This document shows, one piece after another, positions 45,508 to 54,209 of a stretch of 64,000 bases of DNA. Position 1 is the first letter of the stretch. The number at the start of each line of letters is the position of its first letter. This stretch comes from JAPOXR01 sp964291445. GTDB lineage: Bacteria > Pseudomonadota > Alphaproteobacteria > Rhodobacterales > Rhodobacteraceae. The DNA is taken from NCBI GenBank assembly GCA_964291445.2, contig OZ219862.1, positions 1 through 64,000 of the forward strand, read 5' to 3'. A model generated the notes under the pieces. That model made no database searches, had not been told where the DNA came from, and saw only the letters and a list, made by a program, of their open reading frames with translations. A program made the position numbers and the translations under genes.

Positions 45508-45830
45508 CCGGGCGCACACCGACAGGGATGCGTGCTGCCTGCCGCACGCGGCGCCGATCTGTTCGTCAAACCGTTGTCAGCCGCACCGGCCAGGGAAACG
45601 CCGGCCCCCTCCCGGCCAGCGCGTCGAGCGCCTTGATGCAGCCGGCAAGCTGCGGCCGGTCGTCCGGATCGGGGAAAGGCGAATTTCTCGCAGTCCCGGC
45701 GGCCGAGGGCAGACCGGCTGTCGAACTCCTCCGGCGACCGGATGTCGACGATGCACGCCACTGCCGCCCGGGGTGCGGCTGATCCGGGGCCGTGTCATGG
45801 GACACGGATAACATGCGGAAAGTCTGTTGT
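45508..45830. other. About 320 bp of apparently decayed DNA
   Basis: A minus-strand frame contains ACIVDIRSPEEFDSRSALG, which resembles the active loop entry of rhodanese-like proteins, but the continuation is in another frame and has no catalytic Cys loop. No complete gene is present. It lies between the regulator and the toxin-antitoxin pair. Confidence 0.4.
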
Positions 45831-46040
45831 TCAGAATGAATCTGTCATGACATGGCAATCCCGGTGGTCCTTCCACGAACCGGCCGGCGCATGACCCTGG
45901 TGCCTCGGCGCAAGTGGTCGGTCCCCGGCAAGGTTGGCCAAGAATTTTGCAAGGTCATCATCAAGCGTTCTTGCAAGGCGGCCCTTCCCCTCGCGCCTGT
46001 CGTCCCGCTTGAAGGCCGCCGTCCGCCTGACCCTCCGCAT
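45831..46040 (-). pseudogene. YafQ/RelE-type toxin, C-terminally shortened
   Basis: The 69-residue frame begins MRRVRRTAAFKRDDRREGKG and ends SWKDHRDCHVMTDSF. The pattern of early basic residues and WKD.RDCH is the YafQ-type mRNA interferase, which normally continues D..LIY and reaches about 90 residues. Here a one-base change after HVMTDS ends the frame; the next frame continues FILNNRLS. The last beta strand with its catalytic residue is missing, so activity is doubtful. Confidence 0.65.
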
Positions 46041-46284
46041 CGAGATCGGCCATCAATCCGTCAATGTCGCCGACAGATACCAATTCGCCCCGCCGGGCAG
46101 CCCGCATGGCCGCGATGGTTTCCTCGTTTGGTGCCAGGGGCTCAAACGGAAGCCTTTTCTCGACGGCAATTCTGACCATCATCAGGCGGAATGCGTCCGA
46201 CACCGTGAGACCGATTGCATCCAGCACGGCGGCGGCCTCGTCCCTGGTCTTTTCGTCGATGCGTGCCCGCACGACGATGCGCAT
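45961..46284 (-). CDS. RelB/DinJ-family antitoxin
   Basis: This frame of 107 residues starts MRIVVRARIDEKTRDEAAAV, then LDAIGLTVSDAFRLMMVRIAVEKRLPFEPL, typical of the ribbon-helix-helix N-terminus and toxin-binding region of RelB/DinJ antitoxins. The frame runs on 80 bp into the toxin gene; family members normally end at about 85-90 residues, near ADLDAE, so the last 20 residues are probably the result of a lost stop. A start 15 bases further up (46299) is also possible. It would neutralise the neighbouring toxin and repress the pair's promoter. Confidence 0.75.
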   Translation of the reverse strand: MRIVVRARIDEKTRDEAAAVLDAIGLTVSDAFRLMMVRIAVEKRLPFEPLAPNEETIAAMRAARRGELVSVGDIDGLMADLDAEGQADGGLQAGRQARGEGPPCKNA

Positions 46285-46299
46285 GATCCGATCCTCCAT

Positions 46300-46761
46300 A
46301 TTGAGCTACAATGCAGCCCATTTGGCCTCTCAATGTCCATGCCTGCCAAGACCTGCCTCATTGTTCCGCACCGGTCAGTGCTGCGCTTGCCGGTGCCAGG
46401 GATAGGGAAAAATCCGCCTTTGACGGATTTCGGAATAGTGATGGCAGGGCAGGGCGGTCGATCACCGCTTTGCTGGCCATCCCCGGCGAACTGCCGCGCA
46501 TGCCTCGCGCCAGACACTGGGTCAAAACTGGAAGTGGCTAAATCGGACGAGTCAGCGGAAGATTGAATCTGCTGCCTCATTCGCATGTTCCTGCGAAAGC
46601 GTGGGTCACTTTGAAGGGCGGGTTTCCTGCACGTCGCACGGGCGCAACGCAGCGGATGTACATTGGGGGATGCAGCGGATGTACATTGGGGGATACAGGG
46701 TGGGACAGGTATCGCGCTGTATTGGCTATTCCTTGTGTATCGGTGCGTCATGCATGGAGTG
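46300..46761. other. About 460 bp without a recognised gene
   Basis: Between the antitoxin and the tRNA. Open frames are short and have no motif. It contains a 23-bp tandem duplication (46649-46694). It lies on the 3' side of the tRNA, a common place for island integration. Confidence 0.5.
46649..46694. repeat. Two tandem 23-bp repeats
   Basis: The unit GCAGCGGATGTACATTGGGG followed by GAT occurs twice without a gap (46649-46671 and 46672-46694). It lies 68 bp beyond the 3' end of the tRNA-Ser gene. Confidence 0.9.
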
Positions 46762-46851
46762 TGGCGGAGAGACAGGGATTCGAACCCTGGGTGCCCGTAA
46801 AGGCACAACGGTTTTCGAGACCGCCCCGTTCGACCGCTCCGGCACCTCTCC
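46762..46851 (-). tRNA. tRNA-Ser (anticodon CGA)
   Basis: The 90-nt gene includes the encoded CCA. The acceptor stem pairs GGAGAGG with TCTCTCC; the anticodon loop reads CTCGAAA, giving CGA for the codon UCG; there is a long variable arm (TTGTGCCTTTACGGGCACC) typical of tRNA-Ser, and GGTTCGAATCC in the T-arm. It stands alone, with its 3' end facing the accessory region. Confidence 0.96.
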
Positions 46852-47026
46852 GACCGAAGTGAGACATAACAAGGTATTTCAGAACTTCAACCGGGCAGAA
46901 TGACCCCGGCAGCGATTGCTTCCGACCGGGTTTCACAAATCCTTAATAATTCCGTCGTCAACCCATCATGTTCCGGCGTTACTGACACCGAAAATACGCA
47001 ACATCTGCAACGAAAAGGAGAATCTG

Positions 47027-48079
47027 ATGCAGTATCTGCAGTATCCTGTGAGACTCGGCTTCGCGGCCATTGTCATGCTGGCGCTTGGCGCCAATTCGGC
47101 ATCGGCGCGTGATCAGGTCCGGATCGTGGGCTCGTCGACCGTGTTTCCCTATGCGCAGGCAGTGGCCGAACAGTTTTCCGGGATGACCGGCTCCCCGTCG
47201 CCGATCGTCGAATCGACAGGCACCGGCGGCGGGATGAAGCTGTTTTGTGCCGGAATTGGCGACAGGCATCCTGACCTTACCGGTGCCTCGAGAGCCATGA
47301 AATCCTCGGAATACGAACTGTGCCAGTCAAACGGCGTGACCGACATCACCGAGGCCCTGATCGGCTTTGACGGGTTGTCCATCGCCATCTCGCGGCAGAA
47401 CGAATTTGCCTGGAATCTGTCATTGACCGACATCTTCCTGGCGCTTGCAGCCGAGGTTCCGGTGGATGGAGAATGGGCCGACAATCCCCACCAGTCATGG
47501 TCGGATGTCAATTCCGGCCTGCCGGATGCGCCGATTCTTGCCTATGGACCGCCGCCGACCAGCGGGACCCGCGATGCGTTTGTCGAACTTGCCATGCATG
47601 TCGGCTGCAAGGAGCTTGACTGGGTCCGGGACAACGGATTCGACAAGGACAAATCCTGGGTCAAGGAAAACTGCAGTCGCATGCGCCAGGACGGCCCGTT
47701 TGTCGAGGCTGGCGAAAACGACAACCTGATCGTGCAGCGCCTCAATGCCGATCCCGGGGCCTTCGGGATATTCGGATATTCGTTCCTCTACGAGAATTTG
47801 GATACGCTGAAGCCGGTCCTGATCGATGGCGTCGGGCCCGATATCGCAACCATCGGCGATCAGTCATACCCGATCTCGAGGCCGCTCTACTTTTACACCA
47901 AGAACGCGCATCGCGGCGTGATTCCGAATTTGCAGGAATTCATCGAGGAATGGATGTCGGAGGATGCGCTGGCCCCTGAAGGCTACCTGGCCGAACGCGG
48001 GCTGGTGGCGCTGGATGACGACGCCCGTGCCGGGTTGCAGGACGCGGTGATTGCCGGCCAGGCGATGGAAGCCCCGTGA
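47027..48079 (+). CDS. pstS: Phosphate ABC transporter, periplasmic phosphate-binding protein
   Basis: A 350-residue PstS-family protein with a signal peptide (LGFAAIVMLALGANSASA). The phosphate-binding residues are in VRIVGSSTVFPYAQ, STGTGGGMKLFC, TGASRAMKSSE and PPTSGTRDAFVELA. AAAAGGAG lies before the ATG. It starts a pstS-pstC-pstA operon. No clear Pho box was seen in the 170 bp upstream. Confidence 0.92.
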   Translation: MQYLQYPVRLGFAAIVMLALGANSASARDQVRIVGSSTVFPYAQAVAEQFSGMTGSPSPIVESTGTGGGMKLFCAGIGDRHPDLTGASRAMKSSEYELCQSNGVTDITEALIGFDGLSIAISRQNEFAWNLSLTDIFLALAAEVPVDGEWADNPHQSWSDVNSGLPDAPILAYGPPPTSGTRDAFVELAMHVGCKELDWVRDNGFDKDKSWVKENCSRMRQDGPFVEAGENDNLIVQRLNADPGAFGIFGYSFLYENLDTLKPVLIDGVGPDIATIGDQSYPISRPLYFYTKNAHRGVIPNLQEFIEEWMSEDALAPEGYLAERGLVALDDDARAGLQDAVIAGQAMEAP

Positions 48080-48127
48080 AGCCGGTCGCATGCATTTGCC
48101 TCGCCGCCGTGAAGACTGGTATCGGTG

Positions 48128-48166
48128 GTTCATGATCATGGCGGCGAGTTCATGATCATGGCGGCG
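48128..48166. repeat. 20-bp tandem duplication at the pstC start
   Basis: GTTCATGATCATGGCGGCG occurs at 48128-48146 and again at 48148-48166, separated by one A. Each copy contains ATGATCATG, so possible start codons are doubled. The extra seven residues may or may not be translated. Confidence 0.9.
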
Positions 48167-49528
48167 TTCGTCCTGCTGCTTGCCATGGTGGCCGGTGCCT
48201 GGATTCTGAATGTCAGGGCGGCCCTGGCCATTCGGCGAGCCGGATCGCGGCTGAATTCGGTCGCGTTCTATCACGGCACCTTCGCCGCTCTCACCGTCGC
48301 GCTTCCGGTTCTCTGCATGCTGGTCCTTTGGCTCATGCTGCAGCGGCCGCTGGTCGACATGGCGATCATGAACGGGCTGCCGCCGGAGGCGGTCGCCGGG
48401 ATCGGAACTGGCGAGAGGCAACTGTTGCTCGCCGAAATCCGCTCGGTGGCGTCGGGCCGCATTTTCGGTGAACCGGTGCCGGTGGTGCTGGAAGCTGCGG
48501 AGCGCATGAACCGCATCGACCGGATGGCCAGCTACCTGATGCTGCCGGCGGTCCTTCTCATCTCGGCGGTGCTGTGGGTGGCGTCACGGCGCCGTGTTGC
48601 GGCAGAATTCCGCGCCAGGGTGGCGACGGAGAGGATCGTCCTCGCATGCATGGCGTGCTGTGCATGTGTCGCGGTTTTCACCACCATCGGCATCGTCGCT
48701 TCGCTCCTGGTCGAATCCATGCATTTCTTTTCTCTCGTGCCACTGTCGGACTTCCTGTTCGGACTGAACTGGGAGCCGCAGATCCCGATGCGGGAGGACC
48801 AGGTTGCTGCCGAGGGCGCATTTGGCTGGCTCCCGGTCCTGGTCGGCACGCTGCTGATCATGCTCATCGCGGTGACGGCCGCCGTGCCGATCGGCCTGCT
48901 TTCGGCGATCTACCTGCACGAATTCGCCGCGACCCGGATCCGCGCTGTCGCCAAGCCTGTCCTGGAAATCCTCGCCGGTGTCCCGACCGTCGTCTACGGA
49001 TTCTTTGCCATATTGGTGATTGCGCCAGCGCTCCGCACTTCAGGGACCTCCCTCGGGCTGGACATTGCGCCAAACACGGCATTGGCGGCTGGCGGTGTCA
49101 TGGGGATCATGCTGATCCCGTTCATTTCCTCCTTTGCCGATGATGCGCTGGCTGCGGTGCCGCGCCAGCTGCGGGATGGATCGCTGGCGCTCGGCGCCAC
49201 CCGCGCCGAGACCATGCTCAAGGTACTGTTTCCGGCCGCGCTTCCCGGCATCGCCGGCGGCATCCTGCTGGCCGTCAGCCGCGCCATCGGCGAGACCATG
49301 ATCGTGGTCATGGCGGCGGGGCTGATCGCCAAGCTGACACTGAACCCGCTCGACAGCGTGACCACCGTCACCGTCCAGATCGTGACGCTGTTGATCGGCG
49401 ATACCGCGTTTGACAATCCGAAGACGCTGGCCGCGTTCGCATTGGGCCTGATGCTGTTCCTGGTAACGCTCTGCATAAACGTGGCGGCGCTGCGCATCGT
49501 TCGAAAATATCGGGAAGTCTATGAATAG
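48152..49528 (+). CDS. pstC: Phosphate ABC transporter permease
   Basis: A protein of about 458 residues. The C-terminal 280 residues are the classical permease domain (GAFGWLPVLVGTLLIMLIAV, EILAGVPTVVYGFFAILVI, the EAA-like LRDGSLALGATRAETMLKVL). An N-terminal extension of about 180 residues adds further membrane segments and a periplasmic part, as in other alphaproteobacterial PstC. The start may be 48125, 48152 or 48158. It overlaps pstA by 8 bp. Confidence 0.9.
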   Translation: MIMAAFVLLLAMVAGAWILNVRAALAIRRAGSRLNSVAFYHGTFAALTVALPVLCMLVLWLMLQRPLVDMAIMNGLPPEAVAGIGTGERQLLLAEIRSVASGRIFGEPVPVVLEAAERMNRIDRMASYLMLPAVLLISAVLWVASRRRVAAEFRARVATERIVLACMACCACVAVFTTIGIVASLLVESMHFFSLVPLSDFLFGLNWEPQIPMREDQVAAEGAFGWLPVLVGTLLIMLIAVTAAVPIGLLSAIYLHEFAATRIRAVAKPVLEILAGVPTVVYGFFAILVIAPALRTSGTSLGLDIAPNTALAAGGVMGIMLIPFISSFADDALAAVPRQLRDGSLALGATRAETMLKVLFPAALPGIAGGILLAVSRAIGETMIVVMAAGLIAKLTLNPLDSVTTVTVQIVTLLIGDTAFDNPKTLAAFALGLMLFLVTLCINVAALRIVRKYREVYE

Positions 49529-50819
49529 GCGGGCGGACAGGATGCAGTCGACAGCAGAATTCGGCGCCGACGGTCCGGTCGCGGTCGGGCTGCGGCGCCG
49601 AAAACGGAACCAGGTGCTGCTGCAGGGGTTGGGAGCCGCGGCGGTGCTGCTGGCATTCCTGATGCTGCTGCTGCTCGTCGGGTCGCTGCTGTATTCCGGT
49701 GCCCGCGCCTTCACCCAGACCCATGTGGAAATCAGCATCCATGTCGATCCCGAAATCATTGATTCTGAGAAGCCGGGGAACAGGCAATTCCGCAAATTGC
49801 TGCAGCAGGCGATGAATGCAAGATTTCCCGAGGCCGAATCGAGGAGCGAGCAGAAGCAGTTGTTGCAGATTCTGAGCAACAGCGCCCAGTTTGAACTGAG
49901 GGACCGCATTCTCGAGGATGCCTCGGTGATCGGGAAGACGCTGGTACTGACGGTTCCGGTCAGTGATCCCTTTGACCAGCTGAACAAGGGTCAGATCGAC
50001 CGCAAGATGGCGGAAGCGAATCGCCGGCTGACCGACAGGCAGATTGCCTGGTTTGACCGGTTGAAGCGTGATGGCGCCATCAGCAACCCGCTGAATTGGG
50101 CGCTCCTCGTCAACCCGGACAGCAGGTTCCCGGAAATCGCGGGTCTGAAAGGGGCGCTGATCGGGTCTTTCTGGGCACTGTTGGTCTGTTTCCTGTTGTC
50201 GTTTCCGGTCGGCATCGGCGCCGCAATCTACCTGGAGGAATTTGCCCGGCGAAACCGGTTCAGCGACCTGATCGAGGTCAACATCAACAACCTGGCCGCG
50301 GTTCCGTCGGTGGTGTTCGGCCTGCTGGCGCTGGCGGTGTTCATCGGCTGGTTCGGGCTTCCCCGCTCGACGCCATTCGTCGGCGGCATGACGCTCGCCC
50401 TCATGACCATGCCGACCGTCATCATCGCCACCCGCGCCGCTCTCAAGAGCGTGCCGACGAGCATCCGGGAGGCGGCACTCGGGCTCGGCGCCTCGAGGCA
50501 GCAGGTGGTCTTCAGCCATGTCCTGCCATTGGCCATGCCGGGAATCCTGACCGGAACCATCATCGGGTTGGCCCAGGCGCTTGGCGAGACCGCACCGTTG
50601 CTGCTCATCGGAATGAACGCCTTCATCAACTCGGCGCCGACCGGCCCCTTCGACAGCTCGACCGCCTTGCCGACGCAGATCCTGATCTGGGCCGACAGCC
50701 CGGAGCGCGGCTTCGTGTCCCGAACCTCGGCCGCCACCCTGGTCCTGCTGGGATTCCTGGTGATGATGAATGCCGTCGCCATCCTGCTGCGAAACTGGTT
50801 CGAAAGGAAATGGCAATGA
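49521..50819 (+). CDS. pstA: Phosphate ABC transporter permease
   Basis: A 432-residue protein. After the first membrane segment (AAAVLLAFLMLLLLVGSLLY) there is a long periplasmic insert (about 65-185) before the permease domain (LNWALLVNP...GSFWALLVCFLLSFPVGIGA, NNLAAVPSVVFGLLALAVFI, REAALGLGASRQQVVFSHVL). The insert is common in long alphaproteobacterial PstA. Neither pstB nor phoU follows; ribosomal protein genes begin 257 bp later. Confidence 0.92.
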   Translation: MNRRADRMQSTAEFGADGPVAVGLRRRKRNQVLLQGLGAAAVLLAFLMLLLLVGSLLYSGARAFTQTHVEISIHVDPEIIDSEKPGNRQFRKLLQQAMNARFPEAESRSEQKQLLQILSNSAQFELRDRILEDASVIGKTLVLTVPVSDPFDQLNKGQIDRKMAEANRRLTDRQIAWFDRLKRDGAISNPLNWALLVNPDSRFPEIAGLKGALIGSFWALLVCFLLSFPVGIGAAIYLEEFARRNRFSDLIEVNINNLAAVPSVVFGLLALAVFIGWFGLPRSTPFVGGMTLALMTMPTVIIATRAALKSVPTSIREAALGLGASRQQVVFSHVLPLAMPGILTGTIIGLAQALGETAPLLLIGMNAFINSAPTGPFDSSTALPTQILIWADSPERGFVSRTSAATLVLLGFLVMMNAVAILLRNWFERKWQ

Positions 50820-50978
50820 TGGTCCTTGGCTTGAGAGAGGGCTCAAGGGCCGATCCTGCGCCGCCAGGCGGCAGGCAGCCGGGCCCCGGTTGCGGAGGCG
50901 GGTTGTCGGCGGTGTCGGGCGGGTATCAACCCGGCAGGGTTTTCTGCAGCGGGTGCGTGTTCCGGCCTCAATAATGGC

Positions 50979-51006
50979 TTGACATTCGGGGCCCGGTTTT
51001 GAATAC
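50979..51006 (+). promoter_or_regulatory. Possible promoter of rplU-rpmA
   Basis: A perfect -35 box TTGACA (50979-50984) is followed after 16-17 bp by GAATACA, a weak -10. It lies about 70 bp upstream of the chosen rplU start. Confidence 0.4.
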
Positions 51007-51076
51007 ACCGCTCGCCTGCGATGATTGCGACGGAATGGGATGGCAATCCCGGGCGGAATTCTGGTTAGGTGATGGA

Positions 51077-51571
51077 ATGGAATCTGAACAGGACATGGAC
51101 TTGACCCCGGAGGACACCGAAGCGGACGGGGTTGCGGAAACCGATGATCCGGAGGGTGAGGATTCCCCGGTCGTCATTGAGGGCGATGAGGATCTGTCCG
51201 CAATTTTCAGGCTTCGTGGCAAGCAGTTCAAGGCAAGAACAGGCGACTTTGTGCTGGCACCGCTTGACTCGTCATGGGCGGATTTCGAACCCGGTGATGA
51301 ATGGACTCTCAAGGTCGACGATGTGTTGCTGGCCATGAATGACAGGACGCTGGTCGGGTCGCCGACCATCGACGGGGCAGTCGTCTCGCTGGAGCCGATG
51401 CTGGATGTGCCGGGACCCAAGACCATCAGCTTCAAGAAACGTCGCCGCAAGCACTCGTCAAAGACCGTCCGTGGTGGCAGGCAGTTCCACACCGGTTATA
51501 TCGTAAGATCGATTGACATTCCCGGGCTTGGCCAGAGCAACCTGGCATCTGGCCAGGGCGGCCAGGCATAG
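51077..51571 (+). CDS. rplU: 50S ribosomal protein L21, divergent, with acidic N-terminal extension
   Basis: A protein of about 164 residues. The L21 core begins at about residue 40 (AIFRLRGKQFKARTGDFV), continues with VDDVLLAMNDRTLVGSPTID and the basic C-terminal loop TISFKKRRRKHSSKTVRGGR. Family members have about 103 residues. Here about 38 acidic residues precede the core and about 15 follow it. A start at 51077 has GGTGATGGA in front; 51095 is possible. Position directly before rpmA and obgE confirms the identity. Confidence 0.85.
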   Translation: MESEQDMDLTPEDTEADGVAETDDPEGEDSPVVIEGDEDLSAIFRLRGKQFKARTGDFVLAPLDSSWADFEPGDEWTLKVDDVLLAMNDRTLVGSPTIDGAVVSLEPMLDVPGPKTISFKKRRRKHSSKTVRGGRQFHTGYIVRSIDIPGLGQSNLASGQGGQA

Positions 51572-51598
51572 GTTCGGGGCTCGGAGCAGGAGACAGGG

Positions 51599-51868
51599 AT
51601 GGCTCACAAGAAAGCAGGCGGGTCCTCGAGAAACGGCCGCGATTCAGCCGGTCGGCGGCTGGGCGTGAAGAAATATGGCGGCGAGTCGGTGACTCCCGGC
51701 AATATCATCGTCCGGCAGCGGGGCAACAAGTTCTGGCCGGGCAATGGCACGGCATGCGGCAAGGATCACACGATTTTTGCCACCTCACCCGGCACCGTCC
51801 AGTTTCGGTCCGGGTTCAAGAAGCGCAAATTCGTGTCGGTGTTGCCCGCGGGCGAGCCGGCCGGGTAG
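51599..51868 (+). CDS. rpmA: 50S ribosomal protein L27
   Basis: An 89-residue protein with the signature MAHKKAGGSSRNGRDSAGRR, LGVKKYGGE and IIVRQRGNKFWPGNG. L27 reaches the peptidyl-transferase centre with its N-terminus. The start has GGAGACAGGG. It follows rplU by 27 bp in the usual order rplU-rpmA-obgE. Confidence 0.97.
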   Translation: MAHKKAGGSSRNGRDSAGRRLGVKKYGGESVTPGNIIVRQRGNKFWPGNGTACGKDHTIFATSPGTVQFRSGFKKRKFVSVLPAGEPAG

Positions 51869-51994
51869 CCTGGCGTTGCGGCGTCGGGCGAGGCGCCAGC
51901 GCAACCGACTCTTTCCGGCAACCGCGAATGGGCCGCCCGAGGCGCGGTCGGCACCGTGTCGTGATCAGGCTCCAGGCGGTCATGGACCGGTGCG

Positions 51995-53029
51995 ATGAGA
52001 TTTCTTGACTTGGTGAGGATACATGCACGCTCCGGTGCCGGTGGCAACGGTTCCGTCAGTTTTCGCCGGGAGAAGTTTGTCGAGTTTGGCGGGCCGGATG
52101 GCGGCAATGGCGGCAATGGCGGCAACATTTTCGCCGAGACCGTGCCCGACCTGAACACGCTCATCGATTTCAGATATCGCTCGCATGTCATTGCCGGCGA
52201 CGGCAGACCGGGGCGCGGGAGACTCAAATCCGGTGCCAGGGGCAAGGATGTGGTGCTGAATGTGCCGGTCGGCACCGAGTTGCTGGACGAGTTCCAGGAG
52301 ACCGTCATTCTCGACATGACGGAAACCGGGATTCGGCACCTGTTGCTGGCAGGCGGCAATGGCGGGTTCGGCAATCACCATTTCAGGTCATCGACCAACC
52401 AGGCGCCGCGAACTGCCAACAGGGGCCAGCCGGGACAGGAGCGCATCTTCTGGCTGCGCCTGAAACTGCTGGCCGATGTCGGGCTGCTCGGATTACCCAA
52501 TGCCGGCAAATCCACGCTGCTGGCGGCAGTGTCGAATGCCAGGCCGAGAATCGCCGACTACCCGTTCACCACCTTGCGACCCAATCTCGGCCTGGTGCGA
52601 ACCCATGGAACGGAATTCGTCCTTGCCGACATTCCCGGCCTGATCGAGGGCGCGCATCAGGGACGGGGGATCGGAATTCGCTTTCTTGGCCATGTCGAGC
52701 GCTGCCGGGTATTGTTGCACCTGGTCGACGCAACTTCCGAATCGCTGGTGCAGGACTATCGGGCGGTCATGGACGAGATCGCCAGTTACGGCAACGGGCT
52801 GGTCGAAAAGCCGAGGATCGTCGTGCTGTCCAAGGCCGATTCGCTGGGCGAGGCAAAACTCGGTGAGCAGGTGGAATTGCTTGCCGATCACTGCCGCCGG
52901 CCGGTCTTGCCGATCTCGGCGGTGAGCGGTGCCGGCATCGAGGCCTGCATGGGCCAGGTGGCGACCTGCATTGCCGGTGCCAGGGCCGACAGCGCTGGCG
53001 GGGAAGAGAAGGCGGCATGGACTCCATAG
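51995..53029 (+). CDS. obgE: GTPase ObgE/CgtA
   Basis: A 344-residue protein. The glycine-rich Obg fold (about 1-157) has RSGAGGNGSVSFRREKFVEF and GGPDGGNGGNGGNIF. The G domain has G1 GLPNAGKST, switch YPFTTLRPNLG, G3 DIPGLIEGAHQGRGIG and G4 LSKAD. It binds the 50S subunit and acts in ribosome assembly and stress control. It overlaps proB by 13 bp. There is no clear ribosome-binding site. Confidence 0.96.
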   Translation: MRFLDLVRIHARSGAGGNGSVSFRREKFVEFGGPDGGNGGNGGNIFAETVPDLNTLIDFRYRSHVIAGDGRPGRGRLKSGARGKDVVLNVPVGTELLDEFQETVILDMTETGIRHLLLAGGNGGFGNHHFRSSTNQAPRTANRGQPGQERIFWLRLKLLADVGLLGLPNAGKSTLLAAVSNARPRIADYPFTTLRPNLGLVRTHGTEFVLADIPGLIEGAHQGRGIGIRFLGHVERCRVLLHLVDATSESLVQDYRAVMDEIASYGNGLVEKPRIVVLSKADSLGEAKLGEQVELLADHCRRPVLPISAVSGAGIEACMGQVATCIAGARADSAGGEEKAAWTP

Positions 53030-54132
53030 GCTACATCGACAAATCAAGGCGAATCGTGGTCAAGATCGGCTCTTCGCTGCTGGTCGATTCGGAGACGGGG
53101 CAGCTGAGATCGGCCTGGCTGAACTCACTTGTCGCCGACAGTGCCGCCCTGCGGCAGGATGGCAAGGATGTCCTGTTCGTGTCATCCGGCTCCATCGCCC
53201 TGGGCCGACAGGCGCTCGGGTTCGGTACCGGCGCGCTGTCGCTGGAACAGAGCCAGGCGGCGGCGGCCATCGGCCAGATCCGTCTTGCCCGGGCCTACGA
53301 GGAATCGCTGGCCCCGCACGGGCTGGTGGCGGCACAGATCCTGCTCACCCTCGAGGATAGCGAAAACCGCCGCCGGTATCTCAATTCGCGGGCCACACTG
53401 GTGAATCTCCTGACCCAGGGGGTGGTGCCGGTGGTCAACGAGAATGATACCATCGCCACCAACGAAATCCGCTTCGGCGACAATGACCGTCTTGCCGCGC
53501 AAGTGGCGGTGATGACAAATTCCGACCTGCTGGTGCTGTTGTCCGACGTGGACGGGCTGTACGAGGAAGATCCGCGCCGAAACCCCGATGCCGCCAAGGT
53601 GACCAGGGTCGAGGAGATTTCCCAGGCCATCAACAACATGGCGGAAGACACCCGAACCGGCCTGTCGAAGGGCGGGATGAAGACCAAGCTGATTGCCGCC
53701 ACCACCGCTACCCGGTCCGGTTGTGCCATGATCATTGCCAGGGGTAGTGGGGCCAACCCGGTCCGGGCGTTGCGGAATGGCGGCGGTTGCACGCTGTTTG
53801 TGCCGAAGGGTGACCCGGCGACAGCAAGGCGGCAATGGATCGGGTCGATGAAGCCGCGTGGGCAAGTCCTGGTTGATTCGGGTGCGGTTCGGGCCCTGCG
53901 ATCCGGCAAGTCGCTCCTGCCGGCCGGTGTGCGGGAGGTGACCGGCGATTTCGATCGCGGCGAGCCGGTGAGCATCGTGCAGGATGACGGCCCGGAGCTG
54001 GGGCAGGGGCTGGTCCGGTATACCAGCGTCGAGGCCCGGGCCATTCACGGCAAGCGATCGGCGGAAGTGTCCGAAATACTGGGTTATCCGGCCCGGTCGG
54101 CCATGATACATCGTGACGACATGGCGCTGTGA
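53017..54132 (+). CDS. proB: Glutamate 5-kinase
   Basis: A 371-residue enzyme with an amino-acid-kinase domain (IVVKIGSSLLVDS, VLFVSSGSIALGRQALG, VNENDTIATNEIRFGDND, GLSKGGMKTKLIAA) and a C-terminal PUA domain (about 280-365). It phosphorylates glutamate in the first step of proline synthesis and is inhibited by proline in known members. It overlaps obgE and precedes proA. Confidence 0.96.
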   Translation: MDSIGYIDKSRRIVVKIGSSLLVDSETGQLRSAWLNSLVADSAALRQDGKDVLFVSSGSIALGRQALGFGTGALSLEQSQAAAAIGQIRLARAYEESLAPHGLVAAQILLTLEDSENRRRYLNSRATLVNLLTQGVVPVVNENDTIATNEIRFGDNDRLAAQVAVMTNSDLLVLLSDVDGLYEEDPRRNPDAAKVTRVEEISQAINNMAEDTRTGLSKGGMKTKLIAATTATRSGCAMIIARGSGANPVRALRNGGGCTLFVPKGDPATARRQWIGSMKPRGQVLVDSGAVRALRSGKSLLPAGVREVTGDFDRGEPVSIVQDDGPELGQGLVRYTSVEARAIHGKRSAEVSEILGYPARSAMIHRDDMAL

Positions 54133-54209
54133 ACGGGGAGAGTGCCGGCCGGGTGGTGCAAGGATGACAGTGGAGCAGCCCGTGCTCCGGGAACGGGGAC
54201 AAGAGACGG

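Noticed and set aside
45540..45800. Rhodanese-like gene on the minus strand
   Set aside because: Only IVDIRSPEEFDSRSALG looks right; the rest is in another frame and no catalytic Cys loop follows.
46861..47026. Pho box upstream of pstS
   Set aside because: No pair of CTGTCAT-like half sites with the right spacing could be found.
49368..51008. Minus-strand open frame of 546 codons
   Set aside because: It is antisense to pstC/pstA, has no motif and is rich in Gln, Arg and His, as expected for a chance frame.
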